This document shows positions 1 to 6,620 of a stretch of DNA of 42,107 bases, one piece after another. The stretch is from positions 1-42,107 of the forward strand of contig NZ_PKEK01000104.1 of assembly GCF_002863225.1 (NCBI RefSeq), written 5' to 3'. The notes beneath the pieces are model-generated. The model was given only the letters and a program-made list of their open reading frames with translations, ran no database searches and was not told the DNA's origin. The position numbers and the translations under genes were made by a program. This DNA comes from Mycobacterium sp. (lineage in GTDB: Bacteria > Actinomycetota > Actinomycetes > Mycobacteriales > Mycobacteriaceae). Within the stretch, counting starts at the first letter, position 1; the number at the start of each line of letters is the position of its first letter.

Positions 1-29
1 CGCGTCCAACACCGACTGGATCAACACGA

Positions 30-1583
30 TCACAGCCCGGGGCTGACGGCTTCGGATTCGAGAGCCTCGGGCTCGTCGGCATGTTGGCCCCTGCCGCCGA
101 TCAGCAGGCCCAGCAACGCGCCCACCAGACACACGACCACGGTGACCTTGAAGATCTCGCCGTACATTCCGGCGAAGGCCTCGCGGTACATGGTGGCTTG
201 ACGCAGAACTCGCTCGGCCAGGCCGGCATTCGGAGGCACCTCCGACGCCAGCTTCGCGACGAGCTGCGGCAGCCGGTAGAAGCCCCACGCGCTCAATGAC
301 GCCACCCCGATCAACATGCCGGTCATCCGGGCCACCACTACGGCGGCCGAAGCGATGCCGTGCTGTGCCGCCGGCACGACGCGCAGGCTGGCGGACGTCA
401 GCGGCGCGATAACCAGACCCAGCCCGATGCCGGCGATCGCCAGGTCGGTATGCAGTGCCGGGAGCGACAGACCGAACAGGTCGTGGTGCTCCTTCAACAG
501 GTTGATCGACCACTTGGAGATCAGCAGGTAGCCGCCGGCGGCAATCAGCAGTCCGACGAAGGCCACCGCTCGGTCGCCGATCCTGGTCGCGATCGCGCCA
601 CCCACGATCGCGCCGATCGGCAGCGCAGCCAGGAACCACAGCAGCATCACCGCGGCCTGGTTCTGGTCCTTGCCGAGCACGCCCTGCGCGAACAGCTCTA
701 CGTCCACCAGCGTCACCATCAGCGCGGCCCCGGCGCACAGCGAGGAGCCGAGTGCGGCCAGGAACGGGCGGAAGCGCACCCCCGCCGGCTCGATCAGCTT
801 GGTTCGGGAGAACCGTTCCCAGACAAAGAAAACGACGGCGAACACAGCCGCCGCGATGATGAGCGGCGGCCCGTAGCTGGGCAACGCATGCTTACCGTCG
901 GGGTTGGCGTTGTAGAGCCCGACGACGGCCAGTCCCAGGGTGACGGCCAGCAACAGGCCGCCGATGATGTCGATCTTCTCCGGCTCGGCGTCGCGGTCCC
1001 GGGGCGGCAGGCTGAAGTGGATCATCACCATCGCGGCCAGCGACAGCGGCACGTTGATCCAGAACACGTCCTGCCACCGACTCGTCAACCAGACGATGAA
1101 GATGCCGTAGAGCGGACCGAGCACACTGCCCAGTTCCTGGGCGGCGCCGATTCCGCCGAGGACTCCGGCGCGGTTGCGCTGAGCCCAGAGGTCGGCGCCG
1201 AGCGCGAGCGTCACCGGAAGCAGGGCGCCGCTGGCCACACCCTGGATGGTGCGACCGACCACCAGCACATCGAGGTCGGTCGACAGTGCGGTGATGACCG
1301 AGCCGACCAGGAAGGTGGCCAGACTGACCTGGAGCAGAAGCTTGCGCCCGAACCGGTCGGATGCCCGGCCCAGCAACGGCATCGCGGCGATGTAGCCCAG
1401 CAGATACCAGGTGATGATCGGGGTGATGCGCTGCAGGCGGTTTACCGGAATCCCGATGGTGCCGATGATGTCGCGCATGATCGTGACGACGACATAGGTG
1501 TCGAGGGCCCCGAGGAGCACCGCGAGGCTACCGGCGCTGATCGCGACGAGGCGCCCCGCGTGGTGGGGTTGCGGTGCCGTCAC
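30..1583 (-). CDS. MFS multidrug efflux transporter P55 (Rv1410c-like)
   Basis: This is an inner-membrane major facilitator protein of 517 residues, the size of P55. Hydrophobic helices run through the whole length. The MFS motif A, GRASDRFGRK, sits at residues 72-81, and an Asp in the first helix (ALDTY, about residue 28) is typical of drug/H+ antiporters. The tail is short, acidic and cytoplasmic. The GTG start overlaps the stop codon of lprG by four bases (GTGA), so the two genes are translationally coupled. In mycobacteria the LprG-P55 pair is known to act together in export of triacylglycerides and lipoarabinomannan and in intrinsic drug tolerance. Identity rests on strong sequence resemblance to Rv1410c plus the lprG neighbour. 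The natural substrate in this organism is not visible from sequence. Confidence 0.95.
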   Translation of the reverse strand: MTAPQPHHAGRLVAISAGSLAVLLGALDTYVVVTIMRDIIGTIGIPVNRLQRITPIITWYLLGYIAAMPLLGRASDRFGRKLLLQVSLATFLVGSVITALSTDLDVLVVGRTIQGVASGALLPVTLALGADLWAQRNRAGVLGGIGAAQELGSVLGPLYGIFIVWLTSRWQDVFWINVPLSLAAMVMIHFSLPPRDRDAEPEKIDIIGGLLLAVTLGLAVVGLYNANPDGKHALPSYGPPLIIAAAVFAVVFFVWERFSRTKLIEPAGVRFRPFLAALGSSLCAGAALMVTLVDVELFAQGVLGKDQNQAAVMLLWFLAALPIGAIVGGAIATRIGDRAVAFVGLLIAAGGYLLISKWSINLLKEHHDLFGLSLPALHTDLAIAGIGLGLVIAPLTSASLRVVPAAQHGIASAAVVVARMTGMLIGVASLSAWGFYRLPQLVAKLASEVPPNAGLAERVLRQATMYREAFAGMYGEIFKVTVVVCLVGALLGLLIGGRGQHADEPEALESEAVSPGL

Positions 1584-2299
1584 GGTGCCGCGGCCAGCGG
1601 GGGCTTGGTGACCTGCACCGGCGCGTTCCAGTTCGACAGCGTCAGCTGAAGGGAATTGCCAGGGCTCTGCTCCAGGGTGGTCTGCACCAGCTGGTGGTCA
1701 CCGTTCTCTTCGATCCACACGGTCGACGGCAACGGCTGTGTTGCTTTCAGCCTCGGCATGATGCCGTTGACGGCGTCGGCGGAGACGGTTCCCGTGATCT
1801 TGATGGTGGTTTGACCGCCGACGTTCTCCCGCGACTCCGCTTTCGGGTTGCTCAGGTTGGTCAGCACGTTGGCCAGGCCGACGTCGGGCTTGAGGATCGT
1901 GGACGGGTCATACAGGTCGGAGGCTTTGCCGAAGCTGTCCCACTGGCCGGGGGTCAGGGCTCCGTAGAGGGTGCCGTCGATCACCACGAACGGGGCGTCG
2001 ATGTCGGAGCCGCCGAAGATGATGCTGGCGTTGCCCTGAGCGGCGGTCTGCGGCGTGGTGGTCAGGTCGCCGGTCAGCGACTTGACCGGCAGGCCTTTGA
2101 TCTTGCCGTTGACCGTCAGGGCCAGGTGCACGCTTTTCACGTTCTTCGTGCTCTGGGTGGATTCCTTGATCAGGGTGGCCGCGTCGGGCAGCGGGCCGCT
2201 GGATGACTTGGACGACGAGCAGCCGCTGATCAGAGCGGCGGCGACCGAGAGGGCGGCTAAAACGGCAACGATTGGGCCTACACGTCGGGGCGTATGCAT
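1580..2299 (-). CDS. lprG: Lipoprotein LprG, lipid carrier (Rv1411c-like)
   Basis: Predicted 239-residue exported lipoprotein. The N-terminus is basic and is followed by a hydrophobic stretch and the lipobox LISGC, with the acylated Cys at residue 27. Then come a Ser-rich linker and the LprG/LppX-type fold (motifs GSDIDAPFVV, WIEENGDHQL). Family knowledge: the fold holds a hydrophobic pocket that carries triacylated glycolipids across the periplasm. The open frame extends upstream, but I chose the ATG at 2299 for three reasons. It gives a proper signal peptide, it matches the M. tuberculosis protein, and a -10-like TAGGCT ends exactly 7 nt before it. The gene is divergent from ribE and coupled to the P55 gene downstream. 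Confidence 0.94.
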   Translation of the reverse strand: MHTPRRVGPIVAVLAALSVAAALISGCSSSKSSSGPLPDAATLIKESTQSTKNVKSVHLALTVNGKIKGLPVKSLTGDLTTTPQTAAQGNASIIFGGSDIDAPFVVIDGTLYGALTPGQWDSFGKASDLYDPSTILKPDVGLANVLTNLSNPKAESRENVGGQTTIKITGTVSADAVNGIMPRLKATQPLPSTVWIEENGDHQLVQTTLEQSPGNSLQLTLSNWNAPVQVTKPPLAAAP

Positions 2300-2306
2300 A
2301 GCTTGC

Positions 2307-2312
2307 AGCCTA
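2307..2312 (-). promoter_or_regulatory. -10 element of lprG, probably leaderless
   Basis: TAGGCT on the minus strand, with 7 nt between it and the ATG of lprG. This spacing puts the expected transcription start at or next to the A of the ATG. There is no Shine-Dalgarno sequence before the ATG. Confidence 0.5.
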
Positions 2313-2380
2313 GCGGGTCGGGCAGACCGGACGCCGGGGCGCAAGGCGGCCCGAACCTCGCGCAGGGGCGCTTTACTCAC

Positions 2381-2386
2381 TAGCCT
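2381..2386 (+). promoter_or_regulatory. -10 element of ribE, probably leaderless
   Basis: TAGCCT with 6 nt to the GTG start of riboflavin synthase. Transcription would begin at the start codon. It lies back to back with the lprG -10 in a 93-bp divergent intergenic region. Confidence 0.5.
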
Positions 2387-2392
2387 GAGGCG

Positions 2393-2986
2393 GTGTTCAC
2401 CGGAATTGTTGAGGAGCTGGGCGAGGTCGTCGGCAAAGATGACCTGGGCGATTCCGCCCGGTTCACGATTCAGGGTCCGGTCGTGACCGCGGACGCCGGC
2501 CACGGCGACTCGATCGCCGTCAACGGCGTGTGTCTGACCGTCGTCGAGGTGTTACCCGGCGGCAAATTCACTGCAGACGTGATGGGCGAGACGCTGAGCC
2601 GGTCGAGCTTGGGCCGACTCGTCGCGGGCAGCACGGTCAATCTGGAGCGCGCCGCGGCCTTGAACAGCCGGCTCGGCGGTCACATCGTGCAAGGCCATGT
2701 CGACGGCACCGGGCAGATCCTCAGCCGTAAGCCTGCCGAAAACTGGGAGGTCGTCCGGATCGGGATGCCGGTCGACCTGGCTCGCTACGTCGTGGAGAAG
2801 GGATCGATCACCGTCGACGGGATCTCGCTGACGGTCTCGGCGCTCGGCGACGATTGGTTCGAGGTGTCGCTGATCCCGACCACCCGCGAGTTGACCACGC
2901 TGGGTCCGGCGCCAGCCGGAACGCCGGTCAATCTCGAAGTCGATGTGATCGCGAAATATGTCGAGCGGCTGTTAGCTCACAAGTAG
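2393..2986 (+). CDS. ribE: Riboflavin synthase alpha chain
   Basis: Converts two molecules of 6,7-dimethyl-8-ribityllumazine to riboflavin and a pyrimidine by-product that is recycled. The gene is called ribC in M. tuberculosis (Rv1412). The protein has 197 residues, the usual length, and begins with the family signature MFTGIVEE. It consists of two homologous lumazine-binding barrels. The second opens at GGHIVQGHVDG, around residue 97, and both contain the conserved SITVDG/SIAVNG motif. The GTG start is fixed by this N-terminal signature. The gene stands apart from ribA2-ribH, which lie 1.3 kb downstream on the same strand, with two minus-strand genes in between. Confidence 0.97.
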   Translation: MFTGIVEELGEVVGKDDLGDSARFTIQGPVVTADAGHGDSIAVNGVCLTVVEVLPGGKFTADVMGETLSRSSLGRLVAGSTVNLERAAALNSRLGGHIVQGHVDGTGQILSRKPAENWEVVRIGMPVDLARYVVEKGSITVDGISLTVSALGDDWFEVSLIPTTRELTTLGPAPAGTPVNLEVDVIAKYVERLLAHK

Positions 2987-3000
2987 GCGCCGGTGCGGCC

Positions 3001-3273
3001 CTAACGACGAAAGATCGGGTCGTTGTCGATGTGGCGACGATGCGGTGCCGGGGCGGCACGCACGGGACCTGGATCGCCCGGAGCGTCGTGGGCGCTCGGT
3101 GCGGGATCTGGATCCGGTGCCGGCGGCGGATCGTCGAGCGGGGCGAGTGGGCCGATAGCGACCGTCGAAACGAGGGACTCTCGCGCGGGCGCGGGTCCGA
3201 CGAGCGTGGCGCCACCCAAGGCCAAACCGATCGTCAGTGCGGCCGTAAACCGAGTGCGAGGCAACACCGCCAT
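3001..3273 (-). CDS. Small exported Pro/Asp-rich protein, function unknown
   Basis: A 90-residue protein that I do not recognise. Residues 1-30 form a plausible Sec signal peptide: basic start, hydrophobic core TAALTIGLALGGATLVG, then small residues around PAPA. The remainder is low complexity, rich in Pro, Asp and Ala (DDPPPAPDPDPAP), with a basic C-terminus (HRRHIDNDPIFRR). It is tail to tail with ribE, 14 nt apart. Evidence that it is a real gene: TAAGCT lies 6 nt before its ATG on the minus strand, the same leaderless arrangement seen at neighbouring genes, and the signal peptide is coherent. Small unrelated genes (Rv1413, Rv1414) occupy this place in M. tuberculosis. Confidence 0.6.
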   Translation of the reverse strand: MAVLPRTRFTAALTIGLALGGATLVGPAPARESLVSTVAIGPLAPLDDPPPAPDPDPAPSAHDAPGDPGPVRAAPAPHRRHIDNDPIFRR

Positions 3274-3279
3274 CTACCG

Positions 3280-3285
3280 AGCTTA
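3280..3285 (-). promoter_or_regulatory. -10 element of the small exported protein gene
   Basis: TAAGCT on the minus strand with 6 nt to the ATG at 3273. This fits a leaderless start. Confidence 0.4.
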
Positions 3286-3396
3286 ACGCCGCTGCGGAGC
3301 AACGCTGCCGTCATTCGCGACGTGTCACCGAGCATGCACTGCACGGTGGGTTGCTCTTCACTCGTCGTAAAAGGTGCCGCAACCTCGGCAAAGGGC

Positions 3397-3430
3397 AACG
3401 CCCGCTCCGCCGGTCGGCGAAGCGGGCGTT
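3397..3430 (-). terminator. GC-rich hairpin downstream of the Gly/Pro-rich protein gene
   Basis: A perfect 10-bp inverted repeat, AACGCCCGCT (3397-3406) and AGCGGGCGTT (3421-3430). Four further inner pairs, CGCC/GGCG, surround the loop. It starts 16 nt after the stop codon of the minus-strand gene at 3446-4036. There is no strong U tract, as is usual for mycobacterial intrinsic terminators. Confidence 0.7.
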
Positions 3431-3445
3431 CGGTGAGATGGTTCT

Positions 3446-4036
3446 TTACAGCGGGATCCAAACTCCGAAGAAGTTGAAGCCCCACTGGTTGAACTGCGGG
3501 TTCCAGAACGGGGTCTCCTGGTATCCCCAGTAGTTGATCGGCCCGTCGTTCCACCGTCCGCCGGGGGGCGGAAGCGGCCGGTTCCAGCCCGGGCGCGGCG
3601 GTTCGCCGGCGCCCCAGGGGGCCGGTCCATTGCCCCACGGAGCACCACGGAAATAGCCCCGATGGTCGTCGCCGTGCCAGGGTCCCGGACCACCGTGGAA
3701 TCCGGGCCCGCCGGGTCCGCCAGGCCCAGGCCCGCCGGGTCCACCGGGTCCGCCGGGACCGGGTCCGCCAGGTCCGCCATGCCAGCCGCCGGGTCCACCG
3801 GGTCCGGGGCCGCCGGGTCCGCCAGGTCCGCCAGGTCCGCCAGGTCCGGGTCCACCGGGCCCATGGCCGCCACCTGGATCTTGCGGTGCAGGTCCGGCGT
3901 GGTTGAGCACGGGCGTGCCGTGGTCGCCGGGCGCGGGCCCGGGTGCGGCGCTGGCAAGGCCGGTGCCCACCCCCAGTGCGGCAGAGCCGAGGGCGCCGGT
4001 GATAGCCGCGCCGGCCATCAGTTGCTTGAGCTTCAT
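3446..4036 (-). CDS. Secreted Gly-Pro-rich (collagen-like) protein
   Basis: A 196-residue exported protein. The signal peptide is clear: basic MKLKQ, hydrophobic core, cleavage after GLASA near residue 30. Residues 50-115 are almost entirely Gly and Pro in GPGGPG or GGPGPGG units broken by single HGG or WHGG insertions. The C-terminal 80 residues are rich in Trp, Tyr, Phe, Asn and Gly (NYWGYQETPFWNPQFNQWG) and may form a compact aromatic domain. It is preceded by a good ribosome binding site (GAAGGACT before the ATG). Similar small Gly/Pro-rich secreted proteins are common in mycobacteria and have no known function. The spacing is not strict Gly-X-Y, so a collagen triple helix is not implied. 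It is divergent from ribA2. Confidence 0.8.
   Translation of the reverse strand: MKLKQLMAGAAITGALGSAALGVGTGLASAAPGPAPGDHGTPVLNHAGPAPQDPGGGHGPGGPGPGGPGGPGGPGGPGPGGPGGWHGGPGGPGPGGPGGPGGPGPGGPGGPGFHGGPGPWHGDDHRGYFRGAPWGNGPAPWGAGEPPRPGWNRPLPPPGGRWNDGPINYWGYQETPFWNPQFNQWGFNFFGVWIPL
3690..3870 (-). repeat. In-gene GC-rich repeat coding for Gly-Pro units
   Basis: Short imperfect tandem repeats based on the codons GGT/GGC-CCX-GGX-GGX, coding for the Gly-Pro-rich stretch of the secreted protein. Such tracts are prone to slippage and assembly error. The boundaries are approximate. Confidence 0.6.
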
Positions 4037-4224
4037 AGTCCTTCACCTGCCTTCTCGCGTGTTCGTCGGACGCTTGGTCCCGACATACTGAACGCTAGAT
4101 AGGCTGTCTATGAATCAGCTACGAGCGGCCTCTGCAAACCTTCTGTGGAGCGAGCTGCACACCCTGCCGCGAAACCGACGGCCGGTCAGTGAGCAGTGGC
4201 AATAACTATGCCGACGTGTTGGTT

Positions 4225-4258
4225 CATACTGGACACAACACCTGAGGCCGTCAGGTGT
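4225..4258 (+). promoter_or_regulatory. Putative ribA2 promoter with perfect inverted repeat at the transcript start
   Basis: CATACT at 4225-4230 resembles a -10 element. It is followed at 4238-4258 by a perfect 8-bp inverted repeat, ACACCTGA-GGCCG-TCAGGTGT. If CATACT is the -10, transcription would start at about 4237, placing the repeat at the extreme 5' end of the ribA2-ribH mRNA. It could be an operator or a protective 5' hairpin. It ends 23 nt before the ATG. It does not resemble the FMN riboswitch. Confidence 0.45.
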
Positions 4259-4281
4259 GATTCTCTGACGAGGTGGCTGCG

Positions 4282-5559
4282 ATGACGAGGTTGGACTCGG
4301 TCGAGCGCGCGATCGCCGACATCGCGGCGGGCAAGGCGGTGGTCGTCGTCGACGACGAGGACCGCGAGAACGAGGGCGACCTCATCTTTGCCGCCGAGAA
4401 AGCGACCCCGGAGTTGGTGGCCTTCATGGTCCGCTACACCTCGGGATACCTGTGTGTGCCGTTGGACGGCGAGATCTGCGACCGGCTCGGTCTGCTTCCG
4501 ATGTACGCGGTGAACCAGGACAAGCACGGAACCGCCTACACCATCACCGTCGACGCGAAATACGGTGTGGGTACCGGTATCTCGGCATCGGATCGCGCCA
4601 CGACCATGCGGTTGCTGTCGGACCCGGACAGCGTTGCCGAGGACTTCACCCGACCCGGCCACGTTGTTCCGTTGCGCGCCAAGGACGGTGGCGTGCTTCG
4701 CCGCCCGGGTCACACCGAGGCCGCCGTCGACCTGGCCCGGATGGCCGGGCTGTCGCCGGCCGGCGCCATCTGTGAGGTCGTCAGCCAGAAGGACGAAGGC
4801 GCGATGGCGCAGACCGACGAACTACGGGTCTTCGCCGACGAGCACGATCTGGCCCTGATTGCGATCGCCGACCTGATCGAGTACCGCCGCAAGCACGAGA
4901 AGCACATCGAGCGAATCGCCGAGGCGCGCATCCCTACCCGGCACGGTGAATTCCGTGCGGTCGGCTACAGCAGCATCTACGAAGACGTCGAACACGTGGC
5001 GTTGGTCCGGGGCGAGATTGCCGGGCCTAACTACGACGGTGACGACGTGCTGGTCCGGGTCCACTCCGAATGCCTCACCGGTGATGTGTTCGGCTCGCGA
5101 CGCTGCGACTGCGGTCCCCAACTGGACGCCGCGATGGCGATGGTCGCCCGCGAGGGCCGGGGAGTGGTGCTCTACATGCGCGGGCATGAAGGACGCGGCA
5201 TCGGCTTGATGCACAAGCTGCAGGCCTATCAACTCCAAGATGCCGGCGACGACACCGTCGACGCGAATCTCAAGCTTGGATTGCCCGCTGACGCAAGAGA
5301 TTACGGCACGGGAGCGCAGATTTTGGTCGACCTCGGAGTCCGCTCGATGCGGCTGCTGACCAACAACCCCGCCAAGCGCGTCGGCCTGGATGGTTACGGG
5401 CTGCACATCCTCGAGCGGGTGGCCCTGCCGGTCCGGGTCAACGCGGAGAACATCCGCTACCTGATGACCAAACGTGACCGGATGGGTCACGACCTGGTCG
5501 GGCTGGACGACTATCACGAATCCATCAACCTGCCAGGCGAATTCGGCGGGGCCCTATGA
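4282..5559 (+). CDS. ribA2: Bifunctional DHBP synthase / GTP cyclohydrolase II
   Basis: Fusion enzyme of riboflavin synthesis, 425 residues. The N-terminal half (about 1-200) is 3,4-dihydroxy-2-butanone-4-phosphate synthase, with the acidic substrate/metal motif DDEDRENEGDL at 24-34. The C-terminal half (about 205-425) is GTP cyclohydrolase II. It carries the zinc Cys set in ECLTGDVFGSRRCDCG and the catalytic region RGHEGRGIGL. A GTG lies three codons upstream at 4273. I prefer the ATG at 4282 because it matches the known mycobacterial N-terminus, MTRLDSVE. The stop overlaps the ribH start (ATGA), giving a ribA2-ribH-membrane protein unit. The equivalent in M. tuberculosis is Rv1415. Confidence 0.96.
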   Translation: MTRLDSVERAIADIAAGKAVVVVDDEDRENEGDLIFAAEKATPELVAFMVRYTSGYLCVPLDGEICDRLGLLPMYAVNQDKHGTAYTITVDAKYGVGTGISASDRATTMRLLSDPDSVAEDFTRPGHVVPLRAKDGGVLRRPGHTEAAVDLARMAGLSPAGAICEVVSQKDEGAMAQTDELRVFADEHDLALIAIADLIEYRRKHEKHIERIAEARIPTRHGEFRAVGYSSIYEDVEHVALVRGEIAGPNYDGDDVLVRVHSECLTGDVFGSRRCDCGPQLDAAMAMVAREGRGVVLYMRGHEGRGIGLMHKLQAYQLQDAGDDTVDANLKLGLPADARDYGTGAQILVDLGVRSMRLLTNNPAKRVGLDGYGLHILERVALPVRVNAENIRYLMTKRDRMGHDLVGLDDYHESINLPGEFGGAL

Positions 5560-6035
5560 GCGGTGCCGGGGTCCCCGACATCGCGTCGCAGGACGCTTCC
5601 GCACTCACTCTGGCGATCGTGGTGAGCACGTGGCACAGCAAGATCTGCAACCAGTTGCTCGAGCGGGCCGAGCGGATCGCCGACGAGTGGGGCGTCAAGA
5701 ACCCGACCGTGATCCGAGTTCGCGGTGCGATCGAGATTCCCGTGGTCGCCCAAGCGGTCGCCCGCAATCATGACGCCGTCGTCGCGCTGGGCGTGGTGAT
5801 CCGCGGTCAGACACCACACTTCGACTACGTCTGCGACGCCGTAACCCAGGGGCTGACCCGGGTTTCACTCGATGAGTCCACCCCGGTGGCCAACGGCGTG
5901 CTGACCACCAACGACGAAGCTCAGGCGCTCGATCGCGCTGGGCTGCCGGAATCCACCGAAGACAATGGCGGCCAGGCGACAGCCGCGGCGCTGAGCACCG
6001 CGCTGACCCTGCGCCAGCTGCGCGAAAAGCCGTGA
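5556..6035 (+). CDS. ribH: 6,7-dimethyl-8-ribityllumazine synthase
   Basis: Condenses the products of the two ribA2-dependent branches to the lumazine used by riboflavin synthase. The protein has 159 residues and is typically a pentamer or higher assembly. Visible family motifs are VSTWHSKIC near the N-terminus (aromatic substrate contact), VRGAIEIPVVAQ, and GVVIRGQTPHFDYV with the catalytic His. The ATG overlaps the ribA2 stop by four bases, and the TGA overlaps the next gene's GTG by four bases. Translation of all three genes is therefore probably coupled. Confidence 0.96.
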   Translation: MSGAGVPDIASQDASALTLAIVVSTWHSKICNQLLERAERIADEWGVKNPTVIRVRGAIEIPVVAQAVARNHDAVVALGVVIRGQTPHFDYVCDAVTQGLTRVSLDESTPVANGVLTTNDEAQALDRAGLPESTEDNGGQATAAALSTALTLRQLREKP

Positions 6036-6502
6036 CCGCCAAGTCCGACCGGGACAGCTGGGATGTGCAACTGCGGCCGCGCCTGACGCCTTACGTCGCC
6101 TACGCCGTGGCCGTCGTCCTTGTCGTCGCGCATGTGGTGATCGGACTGCTGCTCAAGATCGGGTCCACCGGCGTCATCTTCCAGACCTCCGACCAGATCG
6201 CTATGGCGGTGCTCGGTGTCGTTCTCGCCGGGCTGGTGCTGCTGTTCGCCCGGCCGCGTCTGCGGGTCGGCGAAAGCGGCCTCTCGGTGCGCAATGTGCT
6301 CAGCGACCGGCTGGTGCCGTGGGGCGATCTGGTGGGCGTGTCGTTTCCCGTCGGCGCGCGGTGGGCGCGTATCGATCTGCCGGACGACGAGTACATCCCG
6401 CTGATGGCCATCCAGTCCGTCGACAAAGACCGCGCTGTCGCTGCGATGGACACCGTGCGGACACTGCTGGCGCGCTACCGGCCCGACCTGGCATCGCGCT
6501 GA
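6032..6502 (+). CDS. Membrane protein with PH-like domain (Rv1417-like)
   Basis: A 156-residue protein with two transmembrane helices near the N-terminus (about residues 23-45 and 54-72). These are followed by a bacterial PH-like domain: RPRLRVGESGLSVRNVL, then VPWGDLVGVSFPVGARWARI. The C-terminal half should be cytoplasmic. It is the third gene of the riboflavin unit, its GTG overlapping the ribH stop. The same order exists in M. tuberculosis (Rv1415-Rv1417). No catalytic residues are visible. A role in flavin metabolism rests only on position. Confidence 0.85.
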   Translation: MTAKSDRDSWDVQLRPRLTPYVAYAVAVVLVVAHVVIGLLLKIGSTGVIFQTSDQIAMAVLGVVLAGLVLLFARPRLRVGESGLSVRNVLSDRLVPWGDLVGVSFPVGARWARIDLPDDEYIPLMAIQSVDKDRAVAAMDTVRTLLARYRPDLASR

Positions 6503-6514
6503 CAGTCGCCGACC

Positions 6515-6560
6515 GTGAAGCCAGTTTCACACTGGCTGCCGAGCGTGAACCCCGTTTCAT
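6515..6560. promoter_or_regulatory. Two operator-like palindromes 30 bp apart, before uvrC
   Basis: GTGAA-GCCAGT-TTCAC (6515-6530) is a perfect 5-bp-arm palindrome. GTGAA-CCCCGT-TTCAT (6545-6560) repeats it with one arm mismatch exactly 30 bp (about three helical turns) downstream. The first overlaps a hairpin, AGCCAGT-TTCAC-ACTGGCT (6519-6537), which could instead end the rib transcript. Both lie upstream of the uvrC -10. Confidence 0.4.
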
Positions 6561-6606
6561 GTTCGCGCCACATCTAGTACGCGTCGTCGGCGTCGGTTGG
6601 CGCGAC

Positions 6607-6612
6607 TAGCCT
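6607..6612 (+). promoter_or_regulatory. -10 element of uvrC, probably leaderless
   Basis: TAGCCT with 8 nt to the GTG start of uvrC. No Shine-Dalgarno sequence is present. Confidence 0.45.
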
Positions 6613-6620
6613 TAGACACC

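Noticed and set aside
360..1649. Plus-strand open frame of 429 codons opposite P55
   Set aside because: It is rich in Arg, Gln, Asp and His with no domain. It is a shadow frame.
3690..3870. True collagen triple-helix protein
   Set aside because: Gly is not at strict every-third spacing (GPGGPG units), so only a general Gly/Pro-rich label is justified.
4100..4281. FMN riboswitch before ribA2
   Set aside because: The conserved blocks of the FMN (RFN) element are not present; only a simple inverted repeat is seen.
6515..6560. LexA (SOS) box before uvrC
   Set aside because: The arms lack the GAAC-N4-GTTC core: the first copy reads GAAG-N4-TTTC and the second GAAC-N4-TTTC. The match is too weak to call SOS control.
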